Shown: piece by piece, positions 1 through 7,976 of the stretch
How positions within the stretch are numbered: position 1 is the stretch's first letter
Layout: each line of letters begins with the position of its first letter
Assembly: GCF_028657905.1 (NCBI RefSeq)
Contig: NZ_CP117781.1
Coordinates: forward strand, 868,001-932,000
Direction: 5' to 3'
Source: Burkholderia sp. FERM BP-3421
Lineage (GTDB): Bacteria; Pseudomonadota; Gammaproteobacteria; Burkholderiales; Burkholderiaceae
DNA: 64,000 nucleotides
Position numbers and translations under genes: made by a program
The notes under the pieces: generated by a model
What the model saw: only the letters and a program-made list of their open reading frames with translations
Told to the model about the DNA's origin: nothing
Database searches by the model: none

Positions 1-141
1 GGCGGTCGTCGCGTGTTCGTAACCCTTTTCCGCGAACACGTCGCGGCCCGCCCGCAGGATGTCCTGCACGCGCTGCTGGGATTTCCGGCTCGCCGGCGCG
101 CGCGCGAGATCGGGGCGCTCGGTCTTGAGGGAGGAGGTCAT
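1..141 (-). CDS. TetR-family regulator, N-terminal part (cut by window edge)
   Basis: Only the first 47 codons are present. They begin at an ATG (139-141 on the complementary strand) after a basic leader containing SRKSQQRVQDILRAG, followed by RDVFAEKGYEHATTA. This is the typical start of a TetR/AcrR helix-turn-helix domain: helix 1 with the I-L-x-A pattern, then F-A-E-K-G-Y-x-x-A-T. The ligand domain lies outside the window. The gene diverges from the leucine-degradation genes, and two related palindromes (183-195 and 281-299) lie in the shared promoter region, so it is probably the local repressor of ivd-liuBCD. The family call is firm; the target is inferred from position and palindromes. 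Confidence 0.85.
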   Translation of the reverse strand, partial: MTSSLKTERPDLARAPASRKSQQRVQDILRAGRDVFAEKGYEHATTA

Positions 142-182
142 GAGTGGCTGCCTGCGAGGGATCCGATGCGCTCGATGATATC

Positions 183-195
183 TGAGTGTCACTCA
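183..195. promoter_or_regulatory. Palindrome TGAGTGTCACTCA, likely TetR-type operator (regulator side)
   Basis: TGAGTGTCACTCA is a perfect inverted repeat with 6-bp arms and one central base, 42 bp upstream of the TetR-type start codon. The same TGAGTG...CTCA core recurs 101 bp away, next to ivd. This fits autoregulation by the divergent TetR protein. Binding is inferred. Confidence 0.6.
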
Positions 196-280
196 AAAAA
201 CTATTGACTCTATCCCGCATCCAGCGCGAAACTAGCCAAAATTTCCGCAAGATATCGTGCTGTATTGGTGAAATACGTGG

Positions 281-299
281 TTTTGAGTGTTGCTCAAAA
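281..299. promoter_or_regulatory. Palindrome TTTTGAG-N5-CTCAAAA, likely operator of the liu operon
   Basis: This 19-bp inverted repeat has perfect 7-bp arms (TTTTGAG/CTCAAAA) around TGTTG and lies 34 bp before the ivd start codon. It shares the TGAGTG..-CTCA core with 183-195. Its place at the operon front suggests that the TetR-type regulator blocks transcription here until an acyl-CoA inducer binds. The inducer is unknown. Confidence 0.6.
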
Positions 300-333
300 T
301 CACGCCCGCAGACTTTCTGGAGACGGAGGAGAC

Positions 334-1518
334 ATGAGCAACCTGCCCGGCGTGCAATTCATGCTCGGTGAAGACATCGACATGCTGCGCGACGCGATCG
401 CGACGTTCGCGGCCAAGGAGATCGCGCCGCGCGCGGCCGAGATCGACCGCACCGATCAGTTCCCGATGGACCTGTGGCGCAAGCTCGGCGAGCTGGGCGT
501 GCTCGGCATGACGGTCGCCGAGGAGTACGGCGGCGCGAGCCTCGGCTATACCGCGCACATGGTCGCGATGGAGGAGATCTCGCGGGCTTCCGCGTCGGTC
601 GGCCTGTCCTACGGCGCGCACTCGAACCTGTGCGTGAACCAGATCCACCGTAACGGCACCGATGCGCAAAAGCGCAAATACCTGCCGAAGCTGGTGTCCG
701 GCGAGCATGTCGGCGCGCTCGCGATGAGCGAGCCGAACGCGGGCTCCGACGTCGTCAGCATGAAGCTGCGCGCCGAGCGGCGCGGCGACCGCTACGTGCT
801 CAACGGCACCAAGATGTGGATCACCAACGGCCCCGACTGCGACACGCTGGTCGTCTACGCGAAGACCGCGCCCGAGGCCGGCCCGCGCGGCATCACGGCG
901 TTCCTGGTCGAGAAGGGCATGAAGGGTTTCTCGGTCGCGCAGAAGCTCGACAAGCTCGGCATGCGCGGCTCGCACACCGGCGAGCTGGTGTTCCAGGACG
1001 TCGAGGTGCCGGAGGAGAATATCCTCGGCGAACTGAACGGCGGCGTGAAGGTGCTGATGAGCGGCCTCGACTACGAGCGCGCCGTGCTCGCGGGTGGCCC
1101 GACCGGCATCATGGCCGCGTGCCTCGACGCGGTCGTGCCGTATATCCACGACCGCAAGCAGTTCGGCCAGTCGATCGGCGAGTTCCAGCTGATCCAGGGC
1201 AAGGTCGCCGACATGTACACCACCTTCCAGGCGTGCCGCGCGTACCTGTACGCGGTGGGCCGCCATCTCGACTCGATCTCGTCGGGCGGCCACGTTCGCC
1301 AGGTGCGCAAGGATTGCGCGGGCGTGATCCTGTACACGGCGGAGAAGGCCACCTGGATGGCGGGCGAGGCGATCCAGGTCCTCGGCGGCAACGGCTACAT
1401 CAACGAATACCCGGTCGGCCGCCTGTGGCGCGACGCGAAGCTCTACGAGATCGGCGCGGGCACGAGCGAGATCCGCCGCATGCTGATCGGCCGCGAGCTG
1501 TTCGCGGAAACCGCCTGA
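334..1518 (+). CDS. ivd: Isovaleryl-CoA dehydrogenase
   Basis: FAD-dependent oxidation of isovaleryl-CoA to 3-methylcrotonyl-CoA in leucine breakdown, with electrons passing to ETF. The 394-residue product has acyl-CoA dehydrogenase signatures (ALAMSEPNAGSDVVSMK, MWITNGP, ending YEIGAGTSEIRRMLIGREL). The catalytic-base position separates isovaleryl-type enzymes from other acyl-CoA dehydrogenases: here Glu248 lies in DYERAVLAGGP, while the C-terminal position used by MCAD-type enzymes is Gly (YEIGAG). The start was set at ATG 334 after AGACGGAGGAGAC, because the frame upstream encodes no conserved sequence. It is the first gene of a four-gene operon, 22 bp before liuB, with the palindromic operator just upstream. 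Also called liuA. Confidence 0.95.
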   Translation: MSNLPGVQFMLGEDIDMLRDAIATFAAKEIAPRAAEIDRTDQFPMDLWRKLGELGVLGMTVAEEYGGASLGYTAHMVAMEEISRASASVGLSYGAHSNLCVNQIHRNGTDAQKRKYLPKLVSGEHVGALAMSEPNAGSDVVSMKLRAERRGDRYVLNGTKMWITNGPDCDTLVVYAKTAPEAGPRGITAFLVEKGMKGFSVAQKLDKLGMRGSHTGELVFQDVEVPEENILGELNGGVKVLMSGLDYERAVLAGGPTGIMAACLDAVVPYIHDRKQFGQSIGEFQLIQGKVADMYTTFQACRAYLYAVGRHLDSISSGGHVRQVRKDCAGVILYTAEKATWMAGEAIQVLGGNGYINEYPVGRLWRDAKLYEIGAGTSEIRRMLIGRELFAETA

Positions 1519-1540
1519 GTCCACCGGGAGCACGCACGCG

Positions 1541-3148
1541 ATGTCGATCATCGAATCCAGGCTGAATCCGCGTTCCGACGAGTTCCGCGCGAACGCGGCG
1601 GCGCTCGAGGCGCTCGTCGCCGACCTGCGCGCGAAAATCGATCAGCTCGCGCAAGGTGGCGGGCAGGCGGCCCGCGACAAGCACCTGTCGCGCGGCAAGC
1701 TGCTGCCGCGCGACCGGATCGCGCAGCTGCTCGATCCGGGCACGCCCTTCCTCGAACTGTCGCAGCTTGCCGCCTACGGCATGTACAACGACGACGCGCC
1801 GGGCGCGGGCGTCATCACCGGGATCGGCCGTATCGCCGGGCGCGAGTGCGTGATCGTCTGCAACGACGCGACCGTGAAGGGCGGCACCTACTATCCGATG
1901 AGCGTGAAGAAGCACGTGCGCGCACAGGAGATCGCGGCGGAAAACCGCCTGCCCTGCGTGTACCTCGTCGATTCGGGCGGTGCGAACCTGCCGAACCAGG
2001 ACGACGTGTTTCCCGATCGCGATCATTTCGGGCGCATCTTCTTCAACCAGGCGACGATGTCGGCGGCCGGCATCGCGCAGATCGCCGTCGTGATGGGCTC
2101 GTGCACCGCCGGCGGCGCCTATGTGCCGGCGATGAGCGACGAATCGGTGATCGTCAAGAACCAGGGCACCATTTTCCTCGGCGGTCCGCCGCTCGTGAAG
2201 GCGGCCACCGGCGAGGAAGTCAGCGCCGAGGATCTCGGCGGCGGCGACGTGCACACGCGGCTGTCCGGCGTGGCCGATCATCTCGCGCAGAACGATCCGC
2301 ACGCGCTCGCGCTGGCGCGCGGCATCGTCGGCAATCTCGGCGGCAAGGCGCCGGCGCCGCTCGCGCTGCGCGCGCCGCTGCCGCCGCGCTACGATGCCGG
2401 GAGCCTGTATGGCGTGATTCCGGTCGATACGCGCAAGCCGTTCGACGTGCGCGAGGTGATCGCGCGGATCGTCGACGATTCGGCCTTCGACGAATTCAAG
2501 GCGCGCTTCGGCACGACGCTCGTCACGGGCTTCGCGCATATCTGGGGGCACCCGGTCGGGATCGTCGCGAACAACGGCATCCTGTTCTCCGAATCCGCCG
2601 TGAAGGGCGCGCATTTCATCGAGCTGTGCTGCCAGCGCAAGATCCCGCTCGTGTTCCTGCAGAACATCACGGGCTTCATGGTCGGCCGCAAGTACGAGAA
2701 CGAGGGCATCGCGCGCCACGGCGCGAAGATGGTCACCGCCGTGGCGACCGCGAAGGTGCCGAAGTTCACCGTGATCATCGGCGGCTCGTTCGGCGCGGGC
2801 AACTACGGCATGTGCGGCCGCGCGTATTCGCCGCGCTTCCTGTGGATGTGGCCGAACGCGCGCATTTCGGTGATGGGCGGCGAGCAGGCCGCGTCGGTGC
2901 TCGCGACGGTGCGTCGCGACGGCATCGAGGCGAAGGGCGGCGCGTGGTCGGCGGAAGAGGAGGAGGCGTTCAAGCAGCCGATCCGCGACCAGTACGAGCG
3001 GCAGGGCCACCCGTATTACGCGAGCGCGCGCCTGTGGGACGACGGCGTGATCGATCCGGCGCAGACCCGCGACGTGCTCGGTCTCGGTCTCGCGGCCGCG
3101 ATGAATGCACCGATCGAGGACACGCGCTTCGGCGTGTTCCGGATGTAA
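1541..3148 (+). CDS. liuB: Methylcrotonyl-CoA carboxylase, carboxyltransferase (beta) subunit
   Basis: Transfers the carboxyl group from carboxybiotin on LiuD to 3-methylcrotonyl-CoA, giving 3-methylglutaconyl-CoA. The 535-residue length is typical for the family. Two crotonase-fold halves are visible: an N-terminal half with GSCTAGGAYVPAMSDE (acyl-CoA oxyanion region) and a C-terminal half with GGSFGAGNYGMCGRAYSP and ARISVMGGEQAASVL. The order ivd-liuB-liuC-liuD and the short gaps (22 bp before, 10 bp after to liuC) indicate one transcript. The propionyl-CoA carboxylase beta subunit is a relative, but the operon context with ivd and a methylglutaconyl-CoA hydratase fixes the substrate. Confidence 0.95.
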   Translation: MSIIESRLNPRSDEFRANAAALEALVADLRAKIDQLAQGGGQAARDKHLSRGKLLPRDRIAQLLDPGTPFLELSQLAAYGMYNDDAPGAGVITGIGRIAGRECVIVCNDATVKGGTYYPMSVKKHVRAQEIAAENRLPCVYLVDSGGANLPNQDDVFPDRDHFGRIFFNQATMSAAGIAQIAVVMGSCTAGGAYVPAMSDESVIVKNQGTIFLGGPPLVKAATGEEVSAEDLGGGDVHTRLSGVADHLAQNDPHALALARGIVGNLGGKAPAPLALRAPLPPRYDAGSLYGVIPVDTRKPFDVREVIARIVDDSAFDEFKARFGTTLVTGFAHIWGHPVGIVANNGILFSESAVKGAHFIELCCQRKIPLVFLQNITGFMVGRKYENEGIARHGAKMVTAVATAKVPKFTVIIGGSFGAGNYGMCGRAYSPRFLWMWPNARISVMGGEQAASVLATVRRDGIEAKGGAWSAEEEEAFKQPIRDQYERQGHPYYASARLWDDGVIDPAQTRDVLGLGLAAAMNAPIEDTRFGVFRM

Positions 3149-3158
3149 GGAGCCGATC

Positions 3159-3944
3159 ATGCGATACGAAACGATCGAGGTGGGCGTCAGCGGCCGCGTC
3201 GCGTCCGTTACGCTCGCGCGCCCCGACGTGCGCAACGCGTTCAACGAGACGATGATCGCGGAGCTGACCGCGGCGTTCGGCGAACTCGACGCGAACGACG
3301 CGGTGCGCGTCGTGGTGCTTGCCGCGCAAGGCCCGGCGTTCTGCGCGGGCGCCGACCTGAACTGGATGAAGAAGATGGCGGGCTTCTCCGACGACGAGAA
3401 CCGAGCCGACGCGCGTCTGCTCGCGCGGATGCTCGAAGCGATCTACCGCTGCGGCAAGCCGGTGATCGCGCGCGTGCACGGCGACGCCTACGCGGGCGGG
3501 GTCGGCCTCGTCGCGGCCGCCGACGTGGCGATCGCGGCCGACGGCGCGCGTTTCTGCCTGTCCGAGGCGCGGCTCGGCCTGATTCCCGCGACCATCGCGC
3601 CCTACGTGGTGCGTGCGCTGGGCGAGCGCGCGGCGCGCCGCTACTTCGCGACTGCCGAGGTGTTCGACAGCGCGTGCGCGGCGCAGCTCGGCTTCGTGCA
3701 CGAGGTCGTGGCGGCCGAGGCGCTCGACGCGACGGTCGCGAAGCTCGCGGATGCGCTGGTCGCGAACGGTCCGCGGGCGGTGCGCGCCTGCAAGCGGCTG
3801 GTGGACGAGGTCTCCGGCCGCGAGATCGACGACGCGCTGATCGAGCGGACGGCCGCGCTGATCGCGCAGACCCGCGCGGGCGCGGAAGCGCGCGAGGGCA
3901 TCGCTGCATTCCTGGAGAAACGCACGCCTGCCTGGCGCGCGTGA
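3159..3944 (+). CDS. liuC: Methylglutaconyl-CoA hydratase (enoyl-CoA hydratase family)
   Basis: Hydrates 3-methylglutaconyl-CoA to HMG-CoA, the step after methylcrotonyl-CoA carboxylase. The product is 261 residues. It carries crotonase-fold signatures: AQGPAFCAGADLNWMKKM (first oxyanion-hole region), VHGDAYAGGVGLVAAADVAIA (second oxyanion hole) and SEARLGLIPATIAPYV. The ATG at 3159 follows TAAGGAGCCGATC, which gives a good Shine-Dalgarno match (AGGAG); the liuB stop codon TAA overlaps that site, so the two are probably coupled. The specific substrate is assigned by operon context, since family members are similar in sequence. Confidence 0.9.
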   Translation: MRYETIEVGVSGRVASVTLARPDVRNAFNETMIAELTAAFGELDANDAVRVVVLAAQGPAFCAGADLNWMKKMAGFSDDENRADARLLARMLEAIYRCGKPVIARVHGDAYAGGVGLVAAADVAIAADGARFCLSEARLGLIPATIAPYVVRALGERAARRYFATAEVFDSACAAQLGFVHEVVAAEALDATVAKLADALVANGPRAVRACKRLVDEVSGREIDDALIERTAALIAQTRAGAEAREGIAAFLEKRTPAWRA

Positions 3945-4019
3945 CGACGCCTGCCGGCGCGCGCGATGGCGCGGGCCGGCATCCCGATTCGAGTGGGTTC
4001 TTCCTGTTTCCTGACAACC

Positions 4020-6065
4020 ATGTTCGACAAGATCCTGATCGCCAACCGCGGTGAAATCGCCTGCCGGGTCGCCGCCACCTGCAAACGTCTCGGGATCGCG
4101 AGCGTCGCGGTCTATTCGGACGCCGACGCGAACGCGAAACACGTCGCCGCCTGTGACGAAGCCGTGCACATCGGCGGCGCGGCCGCGAGCGACAGCTACC
4201 TGCGCATCGAGCGCATCATCGACGCGGCGCGCGCCACGGGCGCGCAGGCCATCCATCCGGGCTACGGCTTCCTGTCGGAGAACGAGGATTTCGCGCAGGC
4301 GTGCGTGGCGGCCGGCATCGTGTTCATCGGGCCGCCCGTCGAGGCGATCGCGGCGATGGGCTCGAAGGCCGCCGCGAAGGCCCTGATGCACGCGGCCGCC
4401 GTGCCGCTCGTGCCCGGCTATCACGGCGACGACCAGACGCCGGCGCTGCTGCAGCGCGAAGCCGATGCGATCGGCTACCCGGTGCTGCTGAAGGCGAGCG
4501 CGGGCGGCGGCGGCAAGGGCATGCGGGTCGTCGAGCGCGCCGAGGATTTCGCGGCGGCGCTCGCGTCGTGCCAGCGCGAGGCGGCGAGCAGCTTCGGCAA
4601 CGATCGCGTGCTGATCGAGAAGTACCTGCAGCGCCCGCGTCACGTCGAGGTGCAGGTGTTCGGCGACCGGCACGGCAATACCGTCTATCTGTTCGATCGA
4701 GACTGCTCGGTGCAGCGTCGCCATCAGAAGGTGCTCGAGGAAGCGCCCGCGCCGGGGCTCGACGCCGCGCTGCGCCAGGCGATGGGCGAGGCGGCGGTCG
4801 CGGCCGCGCGCGCGGTCGGCTATGTCGGCGCGGGCACGGTCGAATTCATCATGACGGGCGACGCGTTCTATTTCATGGAAATGAACACGCGCCTCCAGGT
4901 CGAGCATCCGGTCACCGAGATGGTGACGGGGCTCGATCTGGTCGAGTGGCAATTGCGGGTGGCGGCGGACGAGCCGCTGCCGCTGCGCCAGGACGCGCTG
5001 CGCGTGAGCGGACATGCGATCGAGGCGCGGCTGTATGCGGAGAACCCGGCGCGCGGCTTCCTGCCGTCGACCGGCCGGCTCAAGCATCTGCGGCTGCCCG
5101 AGGGCGTCGAGTTCGCGCTGGGCGCGCCGGTGCGCGTCGACAGCGGGGTGCGCGAGGGCGATTCGATCACGCCGTTCTACGATCCGATGATCGCGAAGCT
5201 GATCGTGCACGGCGCGGACCGCGCGGCGGCGCTGGCGCTGATGCTGCGCGCGCTGCGCGCCTGTGAGGTGGTCGGGCTGCATACCAATGCGGCGTTCCTG
5301 CAGCGCATCGTCGCGAGCCGGCCGTTCGCCGAGGCCGATCTCGATACCGGCTTGATCGAACGCAACCACGACGCGCTGTTCGCGCCTCGGCAGCGGCCGC
5401 GTGCGGCGCTCGCGCTGGCTTGCGCGGCGCGGCTCGCGCGCGACCGGGACGCTGCGGCAGGCGGTCCTGCGGCAGGCGACCCTGCGGCAGGCGGTCCTGC
5501 GGCAGGATCGCCCGTGTCGCCGTGGGGTGGCCTGTCCGACTGGCGGCTGAACGCCGGCTACCGGCGCTTGCTCGAATGGCGCGCTGACGACGATAGCGCG
5601 ACGCTCACGGCCGACTACACGGCGGACGGCGGCGCGGCCACGCTCGCGGTCGACGGCGCGCCGGCCGAGACGTTCGCGTGGACGCGCGGCCCGGGCCCGC
5701 TCGACTACGAGGTCACGCTGGGCGGGGTGCGCTCGGGCGGCCGCGTGCATGTCGACGGCGATGCGTTCCAGGTGTTCACGCAGGGCCACGCCTACGCGTT
5801 CGAATGGAACGACCTGCTCGCGCACGCGGCGGACACCGATCACGGCGGGGGCCGGCTGACCGCGCCGATGCCGGGCAAGGTCATCGCGGTGCTGGTCGAG
5901 CCCGGCCAGCGGGTCGAGCAGGGCGCGCCGCTCATCGTGATGGAAGCGATGAAGATGGAGCATACGATCGGTGCGCCGGCGGCGGGCGTCGTGAGCGAGG
6001 TGCTCTACGCGGTTGGCGACCAGGTCGCCGACGGCGCGCAGTTGCTCGTGATGGCGCAGGCCTGA
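4020..6065 (+). CDS. liuD: Methylcrotonyl-CoA carboxylase, biotin-containing (alpha) subunit
   Basis: ATP-dependent carboxylation of its own biotin, used by LiuB. The 681-residue protein opens with the biotin-carboxylase N-terminus MFDKILIANRGEIACRV, carries the ATP-grasp glycine loop KASAGGGGKGMRVV and EMNTRLQVEHPVTEM, and ends in a biotinyl domain with EAMKMEH, where Lys645 is the biotinylated residue. The start was placed at 4020 by homology of the N-terminus; no strong ribosome site precedes it. The central linker (around residues 478-496) contains an Ala/Gly/Pro-rich stretch encoded by a 15-bp tandem repeat. It is the last gene of the operon; HMG-CoA lyase is not in the window. Confidence 0.94.
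   Translation: MFDKILIANRGEIACRVAATCKRLGIASVAVYSDADANAKHVAACDEAVHIGGAAASDSYLRIERIIDAARATGAQAIHPGYGFLSENEDFAQACVAAGIVFIGPPVEAIAAMGSKAAAKALMHAAAVPLVPGYHGDDQTPALLQREADAIGYPVLLKASAGGGGKGMRVVERAEDFAAALASCQREAASSFGNDRVLIEKYLQRPRHVEVQVFGDRHGNTVYLFDRDCSVQRRHQKVLEEAPAPGLDAALRQAMGEAAVAAARAVGYVGAGTVEFIMTGDAFYFMEMNTRLQVEHPVTEMVTGLDLVEWQLRVAADEPLPLRQDALRVSGHAIEARLYAENPARGFLPSTGRLKHLRLPEGVEFALGAPVRVDSGVREGDSITPFYDPMIAKLIVHGADRAAALALMLRALRACEVVGLHTNAAFLQRIVASRPFAEADLDTGLIERNHDALFAPRQRPRAALALACAARLARDRDAAAGGPAAGDPAAGGPAAGSPVSPWGGLSDWRLNAGYRRLLEWRADDDSATLTADYTADGGAATLAVDGAPAETFAWTRGPGPLDYEVTLGGVRSGGRVHVDGDAFQVFTQGHAYAFEWNDLLAHAADTDHGGGRLTAPMPGKVIAVLVEPGQRVEQGAPLIVMEAMKMEHTIGAPAAGVVSEVLYAVGDQVADGAQLLVMAQA
5452..5507 (+). 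repeat. 15-bp in-frame tandem repeat in liuD linker
   Basis: CTGCGGCAG begins at 5452, 5467, 5482 and 5497, giving nearly four copies of a 15-bp unit encoding PAAGG/PAAGD. It lies between the carboxylase core and the C-terminal biotin region. Copy number can change without loss of frame. Confidence 0.85.
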
Positions 6066-6230
6066 ACGAGGGTGCGATCGCGCGGTCGACCTTAACGAAA
6101 TCTGACAGTCGCGGCCGGGGATGTCGGCTAGACTCGACGAACACTATTCGGGGCGCGCCGCGCGGCGTAGGACAGGGCACTCAACGGGCCGGTAGCGCGC
6201 TACACTGCGACTTCCAACCTCCCTCCTGCA

Positions 6231-6236
6231 TATAAT
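6231..6236 (+). promoter_or_regulatory. TATAAT hexamer overlapping the DUF2827 start codon
   Basis: A perfect TATAAT occupies 6231-6236 and overlaps the ATG at 6235. No convincing -35 lies 17 bp upstream, and the DNA before the ATG (ACCTCCCTCCTG) is pyrimidine-rich with no Shine-Dalgarno. It may be chance, or it may mean that the real translation start lies further downstream. Confidence 0.25.
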
Positions 6237-7377
6237 GACGCCCCCTGTCGAATTGAACGGCTTGCGGATCGGCATCACGATCGGCCTTCGCGAGCCGAAT
6301 GAAAGCCTCTGGATCAACGGCATCAAGCAAAATGCGTTGTTCCTCGCCAAGCTCCTGATGAAATCGTCGCGCGCCTATCGCGTGACGATGGTCAACACCA
6401 CCGACGTCGCGCTGACCGACGCGCTGCCGTGGGACCGCCGGATCTTCGACACCCAGTCGTTCACGACGATGAAGGATTCGCTCGACGTGCTGATCGAGCT
6501 GGGCGGCCAGATCGACGGCGAGCAGACCGCCTACCTGAAGGCGCGCGGCGTCAAGATCGTCAGCTATTGCTGCGGGTTCGAATACATCCACGCGACGCAA
6601 TCGATCCTGTTCGGCCGCCGCATGTGGGACACGCTGTTCATCAATCGCGGCTACGACGAGATCTGGGCGATTCCGCAAATCGCGCCGTCGTCGCTGCCGT
6701 TCCTGCAGTCGCTGCGGCGCGCGCCCGGGCGCGTGGTGCCGTTCGTCTGGGATCCGATGTTCCTGACCGAACGCGCCCGCCTGCTGCCCGAGCGCGGCGA
6801 GTACCGGCCGAGCGGCCAGCGCGCGAAGCGGCTGACGATCATGGAGCCGAATCACGACGTCGTGAAGTTCTGCCTGTACCCAATGCTGATCATCGACGAG
6901 GTCTATCGCCGCGAGCCGGAGGCGATCGCGTTCACGCACGTCACCAATGCGGAGCGTCTCGCGCACGAAAGCCCGGAATTCGTGATGCTGATGAATTACC
7001 TCGAGATCGTGCGCGCGAGCAAGGCGAGCTTCGTCGGCCGCTTCGAAACGCCCGCGTTCCTCGCGGAGTTCACCGACGTCGTGGTGTCCCATCAGTGGGA
7101 AAACCCGCTCAACTACTTCTACTTCGACGTGTGCTGGCAGGGCTATCCGCTCGTTCACAACGCGCACCTCGTGCCCGATCTCGGCTACTACTACCCGGAG
7201 AACGACGTGGAGGCCGGCGCGGAAGTGCTGACCCGCGTGCTGCACGAGCACGACGGCGACTGGGAAGGCTACACCGCGCGCCAGCGTGGGCTGCTGCGCC
7301 GGTATACGTCGAAGAATCCGTCGCTGGTCGCCGAATACGACGTGCTGCTCGCGAACCTGGTGGGCGTGCATCCCTGA
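6235..7377 (+). CDS. DUF2827 protein, putative GT-B-like glycosyltransferase
   Basis: The 380-residue product belongs to the DUF2827 family and has two paralogues in the window (7977-9128 and 9146-10297, minus strand). Shared features are an N-terminal LRIGITIG strand followed by ESLWINGIKQN, a central region MEPNHDVVKFCLYPML, and a strongly conserved C-terminal block SHQWENPLNYFYFDV then GYPLVHN and GYYYPEND. The C-terminal Glu-containing block and the two-domain layout resemble nucleotide-sugar-binding halves of GT-B glycosyltransferases; this is inference, as the family has no established function. No signal peptide is seen, so it is probably cytoplasmic. It faces the TAA1 operon and shares a bidirectional terminator with it. 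The start codon lacks a visible ribosome site. Confidence 0.85.
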   Translation: MTPPVELNGLRIGITIGLREPNESLWINGIKQNALFLAKLLMKSSRAYRVTMVNTTDVALTDALPWDRRIFDTQSFTTMKDSLDVLIELGGQIDGEQTAYLKARGVKIVSYCCGFEYIHATQSILFGRRMWDTLFINRGYDEIWAIPQIAPSSLPFLQSLRRAPGRVVPFVWDPMFLTERARLLPERGEYRPSGQRAKRLTIMEPNHDVVKFCLYPMLIIDEVYRREPEAIAFTHVTNAERLAHESPEFVMLMNYLEIVRASKASFVGRFETPAFLAEFTDVVVSHQWENPLNYFYFDVCWQGYPLVHNAHLVPDLGYYYPENDVEAGAEVLTRVLHEHDGDWEGYTARQRGLLRRYTSKNPSLVAEYDVLLANLVGVHP

Positions 7378-7401
7378 CGCTTCGTCGCGCGCCGCGATGC
7401 A

Positions 7402-7440
7402 AAACGGGCCTGGACGCGCAGCGCGCATCCAGGCCCGTTT
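7402..7440. terminator. Bidirectional terminator between convergent operons
   Basis: Perfect 13-bp arms (AAACGGGCCTGGA at 7402-7414 and TCCAGGCCCGTTT at 7428-7440) surround a 13-base loop. A-rich and T-rich ends on either side allow termination of both the plus-strand DUF2827 gene and the minus-strand TAA1 operon. Confidence 0.85.
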
Positions 7441-7480
7441 GCCGTTTGCCGTGGGGCGTGGCGGGCGCGCCCGCCCGCCG

Positions 7481-7948
7481 TCACTCGCCGGGGGCGCCCG
7501 GTATCTGCCCCTGATTCTGGCGCGGCACGTAGCCGGTCAGGCGCCATTTGCCGTCGTCGAGCCGGAAGCTGAGCTTCTCGAAGGCAATCTTGCCCGAGGC
7601 CAGCGTGCTCGCGTAGTCGACGTTCGCATACAGGCCGTCCGGCACCGCCTTCGAGTTCGTGAACTGGATCCGCGTGATCGCTGCCCAGCCGCGCTGCGTG
7701 ACCGTGCCGAGCGACTTGCGCGCCAGCAGCGTCTCGCTGACGAACTGCTGCTGCGTGACCTTGCTCTTCACGAACGGCGCGACGTCGGCCCAGACGTCGT
7801 CGACGCGGCCCGCGTCGAGCTGGCCCACGATGCGGTCGGCGTCGGCGAGGAGTTCGTCCGCCGACGTGCCCGGCTGCTGCGCATGGCCGAGCGCGGCGGT
7901 CGCGGCCAGCAGGCCGCCGATGATCCAGTGAGCGAAGGTAGGTTTCAC
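7481..7948 (-). CDS. DUF4019 domain protein, exported
   Basis: The 155-residue product has a Sec-type signal peptide (MKPTFAHWIIGGLLAATAALGHA, cleavage probably after AHA). The mature part contains DIWADVAPFVKSKVTQQQFV-like helices and GLYANVDYAS, and ends in a beta strand region WRLTGYVPR; this pattern matches the DUF4019 family of small periplasmic proteins of unknown function. The start is GTG (7946-7948) preceded by AGGAGAAGCCCC, a strong ribosome site. It is the last gene of the TAA1 operon, 28 bp after the second DUF2827 gene, and is followed by the terminator at 7402-7440. A periplasmic helper role for adhesin export is possible but only suggested by position. Confidence 0.85.
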   Translation of the reverse strand: MKPTFAHWIIGGLLAATAALGHAQQPGTSADELLADADRIVGQLDAGRVDDVWADVAPFVKSKVTQQQFVSETLLARKSLGTVTQRGWAAITRIQFTNSKAVPDGLYANVDYASTLASGKIAFEKLSFRLDDGKWRLTGYVPRQNQGQIPGAPGE

Positions 7949-7976
7949 GGGGCTTCTCCTGGCGGATGGTCGGGCG

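Noticed and set aside
2970..5963. Minus-strand frame of 997 codons opposite liuC-liuD
   Set aside because: Arg/Ala/His-rich translation typical of GC-rich antisense; the plus strand encodes clearly recognisable enzymes.
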